From positions 1 through 56,937 of the forward strand of contig CALFNW010000141.1 in the NCBI GenBank assembly GCA_937902275.1: 56,937 nt of DNA, given 5' to 3'. Each line of letters starts with the position of its first letter. Within the stretch, counting starts at the first letter, position 1. A program made the position numbers and the translations under genes. Positions 9,322 through 17,344 of the stretch are shown in pieces. The stretch comes from UBA4717 sp002404395. GTDB taxonomy: Bacteria; Bacillota; Clostridia; Oscillospirales; CAG-272. The notes under the pieces were generated by a model, which was given only the letters and a program-made list of their open reading frames with translations, searched no databases and had not been told where the DNA came from.

Positions 9322-9336
9322 ACCGCCGCAGGCGGT
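9322..9336 (-). repeat. Start-codon leader hairpin (ACCGCC-TGC-GGCGGT) before metK
   Basis: Perfect 6-bp stem, 3-nt loop, ending 13 nt before the metK ATG. Same geometry as the hairpin at 7885-7899 with a different stem sequence. Confidence 0.75.
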
Positions 9337-9432
9337 TCACAAAATAATCGGCAGTTTTCGAGAACGGGCTTTGTCCCGCGCGTAAAAACCAAATTTGAAA
9401 ATCTGAATACCGTTTCGGTCGCGATAAGAAAA

Positions 9433-9568
9433 GCACTCTCAAATTTTGAGAGTGCCGAGTTACTTAAATATACTCTCATCTCTCAGGAATTGGCACCTTA
9501 CAAACTTGGTCTGCAGGTTGCCGGGCTTCACAGGGCCAGTCCCTCCGCCACTCTTGATAAGATATTCG
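9433..9568 (-). ncRNA. SAM-I riboswitch (S box) controlling metK
   Basis: Read on the minus strand, the leader carries the S-box core: 'CTTATCAAGAGTGGCGGAGG' then 'GACTGGCCCTGTGAAGCC', 'CGGCAACC' and 'AAGGTGCCAATTCCTG'. The P1 3' strand GATGAGAGTAT (about 9470-9480) can pair either with the 5' strand near 9555-9568 or with the ACTCTC arm of the terminator at 9433-9455 (GCACTCTC-AAAATTT-GAGAGTGC followed by TTTT). This is the standard layout for premature termination when SAM is bound. The riboswitch begins about 20 nt after the promoter. Confidence 0.96.
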
Positions 9569-9586
9569 ATTATCAAACCAAAAGAT

Positions 9587-9615
9587 ATTGTATCACATTT
9601 TAGCTTAAAGTGCAA
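9587..9615 (-). promoter_or_regulatory. Promoter of the SAM riboswitch-metK transcript
   Basis: TTGCAC (9610-9615 on the minus strand), a 17-nt spacer and TACAAT (9587-9592), placed directly upstream of the S-box. Confidence 0.8.
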
Positions 9616-9638
9616 TAGTCTTCATTAAAATTTAAAAA

Positions 9639-10454
9639 TCAGCGTGTATACTCAGGCTTTCGCAGTTCGTGCGAAGCTTCATCAATGTCAGGTTTGGGCT
9701 TAAAAAACAATATAAGAGAAATTACGACCGTAATCACGCTTATTATCTGCGAGGTTGAAAATACACCGATAAAACCGCGGATCGCGTCTCCGCGCAAATA
9801 CTCGTCGGAGAATCTCAATATCCCGTAACAGATCAGATACAGAAAAAACAGCCTGCCGTGTAACTTCTTTTTTGAAAGCAAATATGTCATGACGCCGGCA
9901 ATAATAAAACACCCGAGCGACTCCAACAGCTGAACCGGAAAGCGCGACACATCATTGACCTCCGCAACCCAATCGTTACCGTGAGCCGTAAAGCCGATAG
10001 CAGACTCAATTCCGTAGCAACAGCCGCCGAAAAAACAGCCGATACGCGCAATTCCGTGAAACAGCGGTGCGCCGAATGACATAACATCCAAAAAATCCGC
10101 CTTTTTAATCGGAACACGCCTGAGCGCAAGATATCCGATCGCTATACCTCCGAACAGCCCGCCGTAAAAAACCGAGCCTCCGAATATTTTGTATGAAAGC
10201 GACGCAAACTCCGAAAAGCTGTTTACATTCAGATACTCGTGAAAATATCTGAAATTAGTAAGTGCATATAACAAATGCGAACCGATAAATGCTCCGAGTG
10301 TTGCAAAACACAATACTATTACCGCGTCCGTGTCATCATACCCTCGCCGCTTGACCGCGCGGCAGATAAAGAAACCGGAAATCAACATTCCCGCTATCGC
10401 AATAATTGAGTACATTGAGATGGTTTTTCCTAAAAAATCAAATTTGTTGAACAT
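9639..10454 (-). CDS. lgt: Prolipoprotein diacylglyceryl transferase family protein
   Basis: Lgt transfers diacylglycerol from phosphatidylglycerol to the lipobox cysteine of prolipoproteins at the membrane. The 271 residues form about seven hydrophobic helices. The signature region reads 'ARIGCFFGGCCYG' in place of the classical 'GRLGNFINGE' type, keeping the key arginine; 'ILRFSDEYLRGD' near residue 220 matches the second conserved arginine region. The Cys-rich signature is a variant that I believe occurs in Clostridia, but it leaves some doubt about whether this is the main Lgt or a paralogue. The ATG at 10454 follows GGAGAAT. A lipoprotein substrate, the PrsA homologue, is encoded at 48669. 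Confidence 0.85.
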   Translation of the reverse strand: MFNKFDFLGKTISMYSIIAIAGMLISGFFICRAVKRRGYDDTDAVIVLCFATLGAFIGSHLLYALTNFRYFHEYLNVNSFSEFASLSYKIFGGSVFYGGLFGGIAIGYLALRRVPIKKADFLDVMSFGAPLFHGIARIGCFFGGCCYGIESAIGFTAHGNDWVAEVNDVSRFPVQLLESLGCFIIAGVMTYLLSKKKLHGRLFFLYLICYGILRFSDEYLRGDAIRGFIGVFSTSQIISVITVVISLILFFKPKPDIDEASHELRKPEYTR

Positions 10455-10500
10455 GGATATTCTCCGAAATTTTTAATTTGCGCCGCTTTAACGACGCAAA

Positions 10501-10528
10501 AAGCGGACTCAGGCAAAGGAGTCCGCTT
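10501..10528 (-). terminator. Terminator of the DUF4190 gene
   Basis: AAGCGGACTC (10501-10510) pairs perfectly with GAGTCCGCTT (10519-10528). On the minus strand the stem is followed by TTTTT, 40 nt after the stop codon at 10569. Confidence 0.85.
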
Positions 10529-10568
10529 AAATTGCTCAGTATCGGTTATACGTGATCAACCGAATTTA

Positions 10569-10898
10569 TCAATAAATGGACGATGCAGCGCAAACGGAAG
10601 CTGTGCACGCGAGAGTGCAGATCAGACCGAGTGCTGCAAACGCAGTACCGATTATTCCCAAAACCATACCGGCAGTTGCCAAACCGGATGCCTTGCCGGT
10701 TGCGGCAACCGACATTTTGCGTCCTTTTATACCAAAGATCAAACCCAAAACTGCGCAAACCGTGGTAAAGTAGCATACAACAGGAATATAGCCGCCGACA
10801 ATTCCGAGAATGCCGAGCACAAGTGCGGCAACCGAAAAGCCGTGTCCGTCGTTCACGGGTTGATTCTGAGGCTGTGTGTTAATGTTTTGATTGTCCAT
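10569..10898 (-). CDS. DUF4190-type small membrane protein
   Basis: A 109-residue protein with a polar Asn/Gln-rich N-terminus (about residues 1-19) and two long hydrophobic segments, 'VAALVLGILGIVGGYIP' and 'GLATAGMVLGIIGTAFAALG', each with the small-residue-rich 'LVLGI.G' pattern of DUF4190. Function is unknown for the family. The gene is a single transcription unit: it has its own promoter (10940-10968) and terminator (10501-10528). The ATG follows AGGAGCG. It is most likely a cytoplasmic-membrane protein with both ends on the same side; no enzymatic motif is visible. Confidence 0.8.
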   Translation of the reverse strand: MDNQNINTQPQNQPVNDGHGFSVAALVLGILGIVGGYIPVVCYFTTVCAVLGLIFGIKGRKMSVAATGKASGLATAGMVLGIIGTAFAALGLICTLACTASVCAASSIY

Positions 10899-10939
10899 AA
10901 GTACACGCTCCTATATGTTAATATTTTGTTGCTGAATGT

Positions 10940-10968
10940 AGTATAACATATTTCGCAGTTTTTGTCAA
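10940..10968 (-). promoter_or_regulatory. Promoter of the DUF4190 gene
   Basis: TTGACA, a 17-nt spacer and TATACT on the minus strand, about 40 nt before the ATG. Confidence 0.85.
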
Positions 10969-11013
10969 CATTTATTGAACAAAGAAAAATCCTGTTAAAT
11001 TAACAGCTGTATT

Positions 11014-11490
11014 TCAACTGAAAAGTCCTATTACCGCACTGCCGAGCCCATAACTGATAAACGCCATTATCAGCGCATTTACCGCTAATCCGGCAATAAT
11101 TACCGGGAATGCCTTTTTCAGCGGCAGTCCGAGTACGGTCGAAACCAGCGAACCCATCCATGCCCCGGTTCCGGGAAGCGGTATCGCCACAAATAAGAAA
11201 ACTCCGAAAAGCTCGTAGTTCCCTATTTTTTCCGCTTTAGCCTTGGCCTTGTCCATAAAATAATTGAGCGCGTCACCAATGTACTTTATCTTTCCGAGCC
11301 ACTTAAGGATCTTGCCGTATAAAAGAATTATAAACGGCACCGGAAACATATTTCCGAGCATACATACTATCAACGCACTTTGAATCGGTATGCCCATCGC
11401 GGCGGCAAGCGGAATCGCGCCTTTCATTTCAATGATCGGAACCATTGAAAGCAAAAAAGCATATAAGTATTTTTTTATCATATCAGTCAA
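11014..11490 (-). CDS. COG2426 / 'small multi-drug export' family membrane protein
   Basis: A 158-residue integral membrane protein. 'IPIIEMKGAIPLAAAMGIP'-like N-terminal sequence (visible as 'VPIIEMKGAIPLAAAMGI') and 'FVAIPLPGTGAWMGSLVS' are hallmarks of the family PF06695, named for drug export though its transport role is poorly proven. Four or so membrane helices. Two starts are possible: TTG 11490 with AGG at good spacing, or ATG 11481 without a clear site. It lies 26 nt after the ribU-like gene, so it is probably cotranscribed and under the same FMN riboswitch, which would be an unexpected link to flavin. Confidence 0.85.
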   Translation of the reverse strand: MTDMIKKYLYAFLLSMVPIIEMKGAIPLAAAMGIPIQSALIVCMLGNMFPVPFIILLYGKILKWLGKIKYIGDALNYFMDKAKAKAEKIGNYELFGVFLFVAIPLPGTGAWMGSLVSTVLGLPLKKAFPVIIAGLAVNALIMAFISYGLGSAVIGLFS

Positions 11491-11516
11491 CCGTAACCTG
11501 TTATTTTCAAGTTTAT

Positions 11517-12131
11517 TTAAAAATGCAGTATTTTCGAGACTTTTTTGTAAAGCAGAAACGCGATCGCCGAACAGATCACACCCTTGACAAGATTAAACGG
11601 TACGACCGCAAATGCGATCAAAGTCTTAAGGTCGGTGATCGAAGCGTTTACCGCACTGCCCGCATCAATTATAGCGTCAAGCGGAAGTCCCATAATTTTA
11701 ACATATGCCGGAATAAGTATAAAATAATTTACAAGCGCACCGACAAGTGCAAGCATAAGCGTACCGAGTGTCATGCCGATGAGCGCGTTTTTCTTAGTAT
11801 GACGTTTTTTATATACAAGCGACGCCGTAAGTACAAAGGAAGTTCCGACAAGGAAATTGGCAAACTCGCCGATATATCCGGTCTGCGTGCCGAATATCAA
11901 TGCTTTTATCAGATTTTTCAAAAGCTCAATAATAACTCCGGCAAGCGGACCCATGGCAAAAGAGCCCATGAGGATCACCGACTCGGAAAAATCAAGCTTA
12001 TAAAACGACGGAGCAAACGGAAGCGGCACTTCAAAAAGCATAACAAGCACCGCAGCAGCCGAAAGTATTGCCGTTTTGGTCAGAAAGCGCAGTTTTGAAT
12101 TTGTGCGCTTCTCAGTATTTGCTTTATTCAT
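11517..12131 (-). CDS. ribU: ECF transporter substrate-binding component, riboflavin type (RibU)
   Basis: A 204-residue membrane protein of the energy-coupling-factor S-component class, which binds a vitamin and works with a shared EcfA/A'/T module encoded elsewhere. 'LFEVPLPFAPSFYKLDFSE' and 'LGALVNYFILIPAY'-type sequence (visible as 'GALVNYFILIPAYVKI') are characteristic of RibU. The FMN riboswitch upstream (12414-12521) supports riboflavin as the substrate. ATG 12131 follows GGGGG. No ribDEAH biosynthesis genes occur here, so salvage of external riboflavin is the likely role. The leader between riboswitch terminator and start is unusually long, about 260 nt. Confidence 0.9.
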   Translation of the reverse strand: MNKANTEKRTNSKLRFLTKTAILSAAAVLVMLFEVPLPFAPSFYKLDFSESVILMGSFAMGPLAGVIIELLKNLIKALIFGTQTGYIGEFANFLVGTSFVLTASLVYKKRHTKKNALIGMTLGTLMLALVGALVNYFILIPAYVKIMGLPLDAIIDAGSAVNASITDLKTLIAFAVVPFNLVKGVICSAIAFLLYKKVSKILHF

Positions 12132-12389
12132 ATTTATTCCCCCAAAGACGAACGACGGGCGGCTTTTATTTCAGGTATATATCGAACGTTACGGCCTGTG
12201 CTTTACAATATGTCATCACACATTATCTGATCCGAAGCACAGCGTAAAGCTGTAAGTATATACCTTATGATCAAGGCCGTCAGTTATCGTCGGCAAATTA
12301 TATGGCAAAGCACACATTACTATGCAGATTATGCAGGTCGGGAATGTACGCTTTGCGGTTGCAGGGAGAAGAAAGCCCCAAAAACAAAA
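12132..12389 (-). other. Long untranslated leader between FMN riboswitch and ribU
   Basis: No credible gene in 258 nt. A GGGGG ribosome site lies just before the ribU ATG. I see no convincing -35/-10 pair, so the leader is probably part of the riboswitch transcript. Confidence 0.5.
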
Positions 12390-12409
12390 TCCCCGTAGAT
12401 ATACGGGGA
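12390..12409 (-). terminator. Expression-platform terminator of the FMN riboswitch
   Basis: TCCCCGTA pairs with TACGGGGA across a short loop; the minus-strand continuation is T-rich (TTTTGTTTTT). It directly follows the aptamer, as expected for FMN-induced termination. Confidence 0.85.
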
Positions 12410-12413
12410 CGCT

Positions 12414-12521
12414 ATCTTCTCTCATCCGGACTTTACCGTCGGCGCAGGAATCTCACCTGCTCGGCACTTGCGTGTTCGTGGGCTTTACCACCGGTATGGA
12501 ATTACACCATTCCCCGAAGAT
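12414..12521 (-). ncRNA. FMN riboswitch (RFN element)
   Basis: On the minus strand the conserved RFN core is present in order: ATCTTCGGGG (P1), 'GGTGTAATTCC', 'ACCGGTGGTAAAGCCC', 'GGTGAGATTCC', 'GCCGACGGTAAAGTCCGGAT' and GAGAAGAT closing P1. It begins only about 50 nt after the tuf stop codon and lies upstream of ribU. Confidence 0.97.
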
Positions 12522-12529
12522 AATCCGTC

Positions 12530-12554
12530 GGGGCTGCAATATGCTTGCAGCCCC
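12530..12554 (-). terminator. Hairpin after tuf, possible str operon terminator
   Basis: GGGGCTGCAA (12530-12539) pairs perfectly with TTGCAGCCCC (12545-12554). On the minus strand no T-run follows: the next bases are GACGGATTATC, then the FMN riboswitch. It may stop the str operon only partly. Confidence 0.55.
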
Positions 12555-12573
12555 TCCGAATAACTAAATTAAA

Positions 12574-13779
12574 TTACGCGTCGATTTCGGTAACAACGCC
12601 CGATCCGACTGTTCTGCCGCCTTCACGGATAGCAAAACGAAGACCCTTTTCAATAGCGATAGGAGTGATGAGCTCAACGTCCATAACAACGTTATCGCCG
12701 GGGCGGCACATTTCAGTGCCTTCGGGAAGGGTGATTACACCGGTAACGTCAGTAGTTCTGAAGTAGAACTGGGGTCTGTAGCCCGAGAAGAACGGCTTTT
12801 GACGACCGCCTTCTTTTTCGGTAAGCACGTAAACCTGACCCTTGAACTTGGTATGCGGATGGATCGATCCGGGCTTGCAGAGAACCTGTCCTCTTTCAAT
12901 GCCCTTCTTGTCGATACCACGGAGAAGCGCACCGATGTTATCGCCGGCTTCAGCGTAGTCCATCATCTTGTGGAACATTTCGATACCGGTAACAACGGTG
13001 GTCTTCTTTTCGTTGGTAAGACCGACGATTTCAACAGTATCGTTCATCTTGAGCTGTCCGCGCTCAACTCTACCGGTAGCAACAGTACCACGACCGGAGA
13101 TAGAGAACACGTCCTCGACAGGCATCAGGAAGTCCTGATCGCTCTTACGGTCGGGAGTAGGAATGTAGCTGTCAACAGCATCCATAAGCTCGAAGATCGA
13201 CTTGTATGCGGGATCGGACGGATCCTTGCTTTCGCAAAGGAGCGCTTCACGAGCGGAACCTCTGATGATCGGAATATCATCACCCGGGAAATCATACTGG
13301 TTGAGAAGGTCACGAATTTCCATCTCAACGAGGTCAAGCAGTTCGGGGTCGTCAACGATATCGCACTTGTTCATGTAAACAACGATAGCCGGAACGCCAA
13401 CCTGACGAGCGAGCAGAACGTGCTCTCTGGTCTGTGCAAGAGGGCCGTCGGTACCTGCAACGACGAGGATTGCGCCGTCCATCTGAGCAGCACCGGTGAT
13501 CATGTTCTTGACATAGTCAGCGTGGCCGGGGCAGTCAACGTGAGCGTAGTGACGGTTTGCAGTCTCGTACTCAACGTGACGGGTGTTGATCGTGATTCCT
13601 CTTTCTCTTTCTTCGGGAGCATTGTCGATCTGGTCATATGCCAGGAACTCAATGTTCGGGTTGCTGAGAGCGAGAGTCTTAGTGATAGCCGCGGTAAGGG
13701 TGGTCTTGCCGTGGTCAACGTGACCGATGGTACCAATATTAACATGGGGCTTGGTACGTTCAAATTTAGCCTTTGCCAT
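12574..13779 (-). CDS. tuf: Elongation factor Tu
   Basis: Delivers aminoacyl-tRNA to the ribosomal A site as a GTP complex. The 401 residues carry G1 GHVDHGKT at 19-26, 'DCPGHADYVKNMITGAAQMD', 'NKCD', the domain 2 stretch 'GRGTVATGRVERG', and the conserved C-terminal end 'REGGRTVGSGVV'. Last gene of the str operon, 70 nt after fusA. Codons are strongly biased, as expected for a highly expressed gene. No second tuf copy is in the window. It is followed by a hairpin without T-run and then by the ribU riboswitch. Confidence 0.98.
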   Translation of the reverse strand: MAKAKFERTKPHVNIGTIGHVDHGKTTLTAAITKTLALSNPNIEFLAYDQIDNAPEERERGITINTRHVEYETANRHYAHVDCPGHADYVKNMITGAAQMDGAILVVAGTDGPLAQTREHVLLARQVGVPAIVVYMNKCDIVDDPELLDLVEMEIRDLLNQYDFPGDDIPIIRGSAREALLCESKDPSDPAYKSIFELMDAVDSYIPTPDRKSDQDFLMPVEDVFSISGRGTVATGRVERGQLKMNDTVEIVGLTNEKKTTVVTGIEMFHKMMDYAEAGDNIGALLRGIDKKGIERGQVLCKPGSIHPHTKFKGQVYVLTEKEGGRQKPFFSGYRPQFYFRTTDVTGVITLPEGTEMCRPGDNVVMDVELITPIAIEKGLRFAIREGGRTVGSGVVTEIDA

Positions 13780-13849
13780 TTTGAAATCCTCCTGAAATAT
13801 AAAAATCTGAAAATTGTTTTTGTATTAACAGCCTTTCGGCTTTTAACCT

Positions 13850-15934
13850 TTACTGCTGGTTTCTGCCGCGCTTTGCGATAATAGCTTCCTGAATCGACTT
13901 CGGAACTTCCGCAAAGTGGCTCGGCTCCATAGAGTAGGTTCCGCGACCCTGAGTCATGGAACGAAGAGTTGTAGCATAACCGAACATTTCCGAAAGCGGA
14001 ATCATTGCGGTTACCTGCTGACCGCCCGAGATCGGATCCATAGATTGGATCTGTCCGCGCTTTGAGTTGACATGACCGATAACATCTCCGAGGTAATCAT
14101 CCGGCGTTACGATAACGACCTTCATGATAGGTTCGGTGATGACCGGGTCAGCCTTTCTCATAGCTTCCTTGAATGCCATGGACGCACAGATCTTGAACGC
14201 CATTTCTGACGAGTCAACTTCATGGTACGATCCATCGTAAAGCGTGATCTTTACGTCAACTACATTGTAGCCGGCGAGTACACCGTTCTGCATTGCGCTC
14301 TGGAAGCCGGCATCAATAGCGGGAATGTATTCCTTCGGAATAGCGCCGCCGACAACCTTGTTGACGAACTCATAACCCTTACCGGGTTCGTTCGGCTCCA
14401 TGATGATCTTGACATGACCGTACTGACCTTTACCGCCCGACTGACGCGCATACTTGTGATCGACGTCTGCACTCTTGCGTATGGTCTCTTTGTAAGCAAC
14501 CTGAGGTGCGCCTACATTAGCCTCGACTTTAAATTCGCGAAGCAGTCTGTCAACGATAATTTCAAGGTGAAGCTCACCCATTCCGGCGATGATCGTCTGA
14601 CCGGTCTCTTCGTCGGTATAGGTTCTGAATGTCGGGTCTTCCTCGGCAAGTTTGGAGAGGGCAATACCCATTTTCTCCTGACCTGCTTTGGTCTTAGGCT
14701 CGATAGCAACACGAATAACAGGTTCCGGGAATTCCATAGACTCAAGAATGATAGGATTCTTTTCGTCGCAGAGCGTATCACCGGTGGTGGTGCCCTTAAC
14801 ACCGCATACGGCAGCTATATCACCGGCATAGCAGGTGTCTATATCCGTACGCTCGTTCGAGTGCATCTGAAGGATTCTTCCGAATCTTTCATTGATACGC
14901 TTGCCGGGATTGTATGCCGTTTCGCCCTTGTTGATCGTACCGGAGTATACGCGGAAGAAGCAGAGCTTTCCGACGAACGGGTCGGTCATGATCTTGAATG
15001 CAAGTGCGGCGAACGGACCGTTGTCCTCAGCGTGTCTGAACTCCTCTTCACCGTTGTCGGGATTGATACCCTTGATCGAAGGAATATCAATAGGAGCAGG
15101 CATATAATCCACGATCGCGTCAAGCAACTTCTGTACACCCTTGTTTTTGTAAGAGGTACCGCAGATGACCGGCACGATCTGGTTGTTGATGGTAGCCTTG
15201 CGGAGAGCAACCTTAAGCTCGTCCACGGTTACTTCATCACCGTTGCAGTACTTTTCAAACAGAGCTTCATCGGTTTCGCAGATCGACTCAACCATCGCAG
15301 CCCTGTACTCCTCTGCCTTTTCTTTCATATCGGCAGGGATCGCCTCGACTCTCATGTCCTTACCGAGTTCATCATAATAGATGTCGGCTTCCATGTTAAG
15401 CAGGTCGATGATGCCTCTGAAGTCGGATTCTGCTCCGACAGGAAGCTGGATCGGCACTGCATTCGCCTTGAGTCGGGTCTTCATCATATCAACAACGCGA
15501 TAGAAGTTCGCGCCGGTGATATCCATTTTGTTGACGTATGCCATTCTCGGCACACCGTATTTGTCAGCCTGACGCCAAACGGTCTCAGACTGCGGCTCAA
15601 CGCCGCCCTTTGCACAAAATACGGTTACTGAACCGTCGAGAACACGCAGGGAACGCTCAACCTCAACCGTGAAGTCAACGTGACCGGGAGTATCAATAAT
15701 GTTGATACGATTTCCTTTCCAATAGCAGGTTGTAGCGGCAGAGGTTATCGTGATACCTCTCTCCTGCTCCTGCTCCATCCAGTCCATCGTAGCAGTACCG
15801 TCATGGGTTTCACCTATCTTGTAGTTGACACCCGTGTAGTACAGGATACGCTCGGTAGTAGTTGTCTTTCCGGCGTCGATGTGAGCCATGATTCCGATAT
15901 TCCTTGTGTTCTCAAGTGAATATTTTCTTGCCAT
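13850..15934 (-). CDS. fusA: Elongation factor G
   Basis: GTPase that translocates tRNA and mRNA on the ribosome and, with ribosome recycling factor, splits spent ribosomes. The 694 residues match the family. G1 AHIDAGKTT is at 17-25, 'QEQERGITITSAAT' is the switch I region, then 'DTPGHVDFTVEVERS' and 'NKMD'. Domain IV is complete ('SGGKGQYGHVKI', 'GYATTLRSMTQGRGTYSMEP'). It sits between rpsG (27 nt upstream) and tuf (70 nt downstream) in the classical str order. Nothing unusual seen. Confidence 0.98.
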   Translation of the reverse strand: MARKYSLENTRNIGIMAHIDAGKTTTTERILYYTGVNYKIGETHDGTATMDWMEQEQERGITITSAATTCYWKGNRINIIDTPGHVDFTVEVERSLRVLDGSVTVFCAKGGVEPQSETVWRQADKYGVPRMAYVNKMDITGANFYRVVDMMKTRLKANAVPIQLPVGAESDFRGIIDLLNMEADIYYDELGKDMRVEAIPADMKEKAEEYRAAMVESICETDEALFEKYCNGDEVTVDELKVALRKATINNQIVPVICGTSYKNKGVQKLLDAIVDYMPAPIDIPSIKGINPDNGEEEFRHAEDNGPFAALAFKIMTDPFVGKLCFFRVYSGTINKGETAYNPGKRINERFGRILQMHSNERTDIDTCYAGDIAAVCGVKGTTTGDTLCDEKNPIILESMEFPEPVIRVAIEPKTKAGQEKMGIALSKLAEEDPTFRTYTDEETGQTIIAGMGELHLEIIVDRLLREFKVEANVGAPQVAYKETIRKSADVDHKYARQSGGKGQYGHVKIIMEPNEPGKGYEFVNKVVGGAIPKEYIPAIDAGFQSAMQNGVLAGYNVVDVKITLYDGSYHEVDSSEMAFKICASMAFKEAMRKADPVITEPIMKVVIVTPDDYLGDVIGHVNSKRGQIQSMDPISGGQQVTAMIPLSEMFGYATTLRSMTQGRGTYSMEPSHFAEVPKSIQEAIIAKRGRNQQ

Positions 15935-15961
15935 TCATTTCTCCTTAGTTTTGCTCGGAAA

Positions 15962-16432
15962 TCAATATCTGTAATGTGCGAAAGCTCTGTTAGCTTCAGC
16001 CATACGATGTGTTTCTTCCTTCTTCTTGAACGCTCCGCCGGTCGAAGCCATAGCGTCGAGAATTTCGCCGGACAGTCTTTCAGCCATCGTCTTTTCTCCG
16101 CGCGAACGCGAGAAAGCGGTGATCCAACGCAGTCCGAGAGTCTGACGTCTTTCCGGTCTTACTTCCATAGGAACCTGATAAGTCGAGCCGCCTACACGGC
16201 GAGCCTTAACCTCGAGAACGGGCATGATGTTGTCGAGAGCTTCGTTGAATGCGTCAAGCGGGTTCTTACCCGACTTTTCCTCAACGATCTTGAACGCATC
16301 GTAAACGATCTTCTGCGCAACTCCCTTCTTACCGTCAAGCATTATATTGTTGATAAGCTTGGTGACGAGCTTGGAGTTGTAAAGCGGATCCGGCAATACG
16401 TCTCTCTTGGAAATTTTTCCTCTTCTGGGCAT
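15962..16432 (-). CDS. rpsG: 30S ribosomal protein S7
   Basis: Primary 16S rRNA-binding protein that starts assembly of the 30S head and lies near the decoding E site. The 156 residues begin 'MPRRGKISKRDVLPDP', match the normal length and include 'GGSTYQVPMEVRPERR', the conserved beta-hairpin and rRNA contact. ATG 16432 is preceded by GGAGGGAAG; upstream residues of the open frame are not S7. It is the second gene of the str operon. Confidence 0.98.
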   Translation of the reverse strand: MPRRGKISKRDVLPDPLYNSKLVTKLINNIMLDGKKGVAQKIVYDAFKIVEEKSGKNPLDAFNEALDNIMPVLEVKARRVGGSTYQVPMEVRPERRQTLGLRWITAFSRSRGEKTMAERLSGEILDAMASTGGAFKKKEETHRMAEANRAFAHYRY

Positions 16433-16601
16433 TTTACTTCCCTCCTTCATAAAAAATGAATTCACAGGTACTCGAAAGAATTCTTCCGTCTCTGCTCACC
16501 CAAAGGAAAAATCACGCGGTCGTAAATATAAACATTCGCATTATTTTCTTTGAGGTGCGACAAGCTGACAGTTTTTCTTAATACCTTAAATTTAGAAGAA
16601 A

Positions 16602-17018
16602 TTACTTCTTCTTCGGACGCTGAGCGCCGTACTTGGAACGGGACTGCATACGGTTTGCAACTCCCTGTGCATCAAGGGTACCGCGAATGATGTGATAACG
16701 CACACCGGGGAGGTCACGTACACGTCCGCCTCTGATAAGAACAACCGAGTGTTCCTGAAGGCTGTGTCCGATACCCGGAATGTAGGTTGTCGCCTCAAGT
16801 CCGTTGGTAAGTCTTACTCTGGCGATCTTACGAAGCGCGGAGTTAGGCTTCTTCGGGCTGGTTGTGGTAACCTTAGTGCATACGCCTCTCTTCTGAGGAG
16901 CGGGCTGATCTACGGCTTTCTTCGTAAGAGTGTTGAAGCCCTTCTGAAGAACAGGAGCCTTAGACTTGTAAGTCTTTTCCTGACGGCCGTATCTGACGAG
17001 CTGGTTAAATGTTGGCAT
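16602..17018 (-). CDS. rpsL: 30S ribosomal protein S12
   Basis: S12 lies at the decoding centre and affects accuracy; changes in it give streptomycin resistance. The 138 residues begin 'MPTFNQLVRYGRQEK' and contain 'SPKKPNSALRKIARVRL' and 'GGRVRDLPGVRYH', with the lysines that matter for streptomycin (K43- and K88-equivalent regions; lysine visible in PKKPNSAL). ATG 17018 follows AAGGAGGTG. First gene of the str operon, behind its own strong promoter. rpoB and rpoC are not directly upstream, in contrast to many genomes, where they precede rpsL. Confidence 0.98.
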   Translation of the reverse strand: MPTFNQLVRYGRQEKTYKSKAPVLQKGFNTLTKKAVDQPAPQKRGVCTKVTTTSPKKPNSALRKIARVRLTNGLEATTYIPGIGHSLQEHSVVLIRGGRVRDLPGVRYHIIRGTLDAQGVANRMQSRSKYGAQRPKKK

Positions 17019-17154
17019 ACTGCACCTCCTTAAAAAATAATGAGATTGTTTATATCTACAACCGTCCGCAAGCGGTGCGGGTGTATTCAAAAGAATAGGT
17101 TTGCGGCGCGCAAAGACAGCCACAGCACAGCTGCGGCACGCCGAAACTTTATGT

Positions 17155-17184
17155 ATTATACCATTGAAAAGCCGTTTCTGTCAA
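17155..17184 (-). promoter_or_regulatory. Promoter of the str operon (rpsL)
   Basis: TTGACA, an 18-nt spacer and TATAAT on the minus strand, about 135 nt before the rpsL start. The leader between them holds short GC-rich inverted repeats but no recognised riboswitch. Confidence 0.88.
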
Positions 17185-17284
17185 GAGAATCCGAATTTGT
17201 TTTCAAAAAATACAAATTTTCTCCATTTTGCACAAATTGCGTGTCACTTCAAGGTATTATTGGTCATTTTTTGCAAGTTTATTC

Positions 17285-17327
17285 AAAAAATGACCGCGCG
17301 AAGTCGACTTTGGAACGTCCGCGCGGT
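17285..17327 (-). terminator. Terminator of the GyrB/ParE-like gene
   Basis: On the minus strand ACCGCGCG pairs with CGCGCGGT (17293-17300 with 17320-17327), followed by CATTTTTT. It overlaps a second AT-rich 12-bp stem at 17262-17295 (GGTCATTTTTTG with CAAAAAATGACC). Confidence 0.75.
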
Positions 17328-17344
17328 AAATTCCGCCATTTTAC

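Noticed and set aside
12799..15631. Long open frames (+) opposite tuf and fusA
   Set aside because: Caused by strong codon bias of the translation factor genes on the other strand; no ribosome sites and no recognisable proteins.
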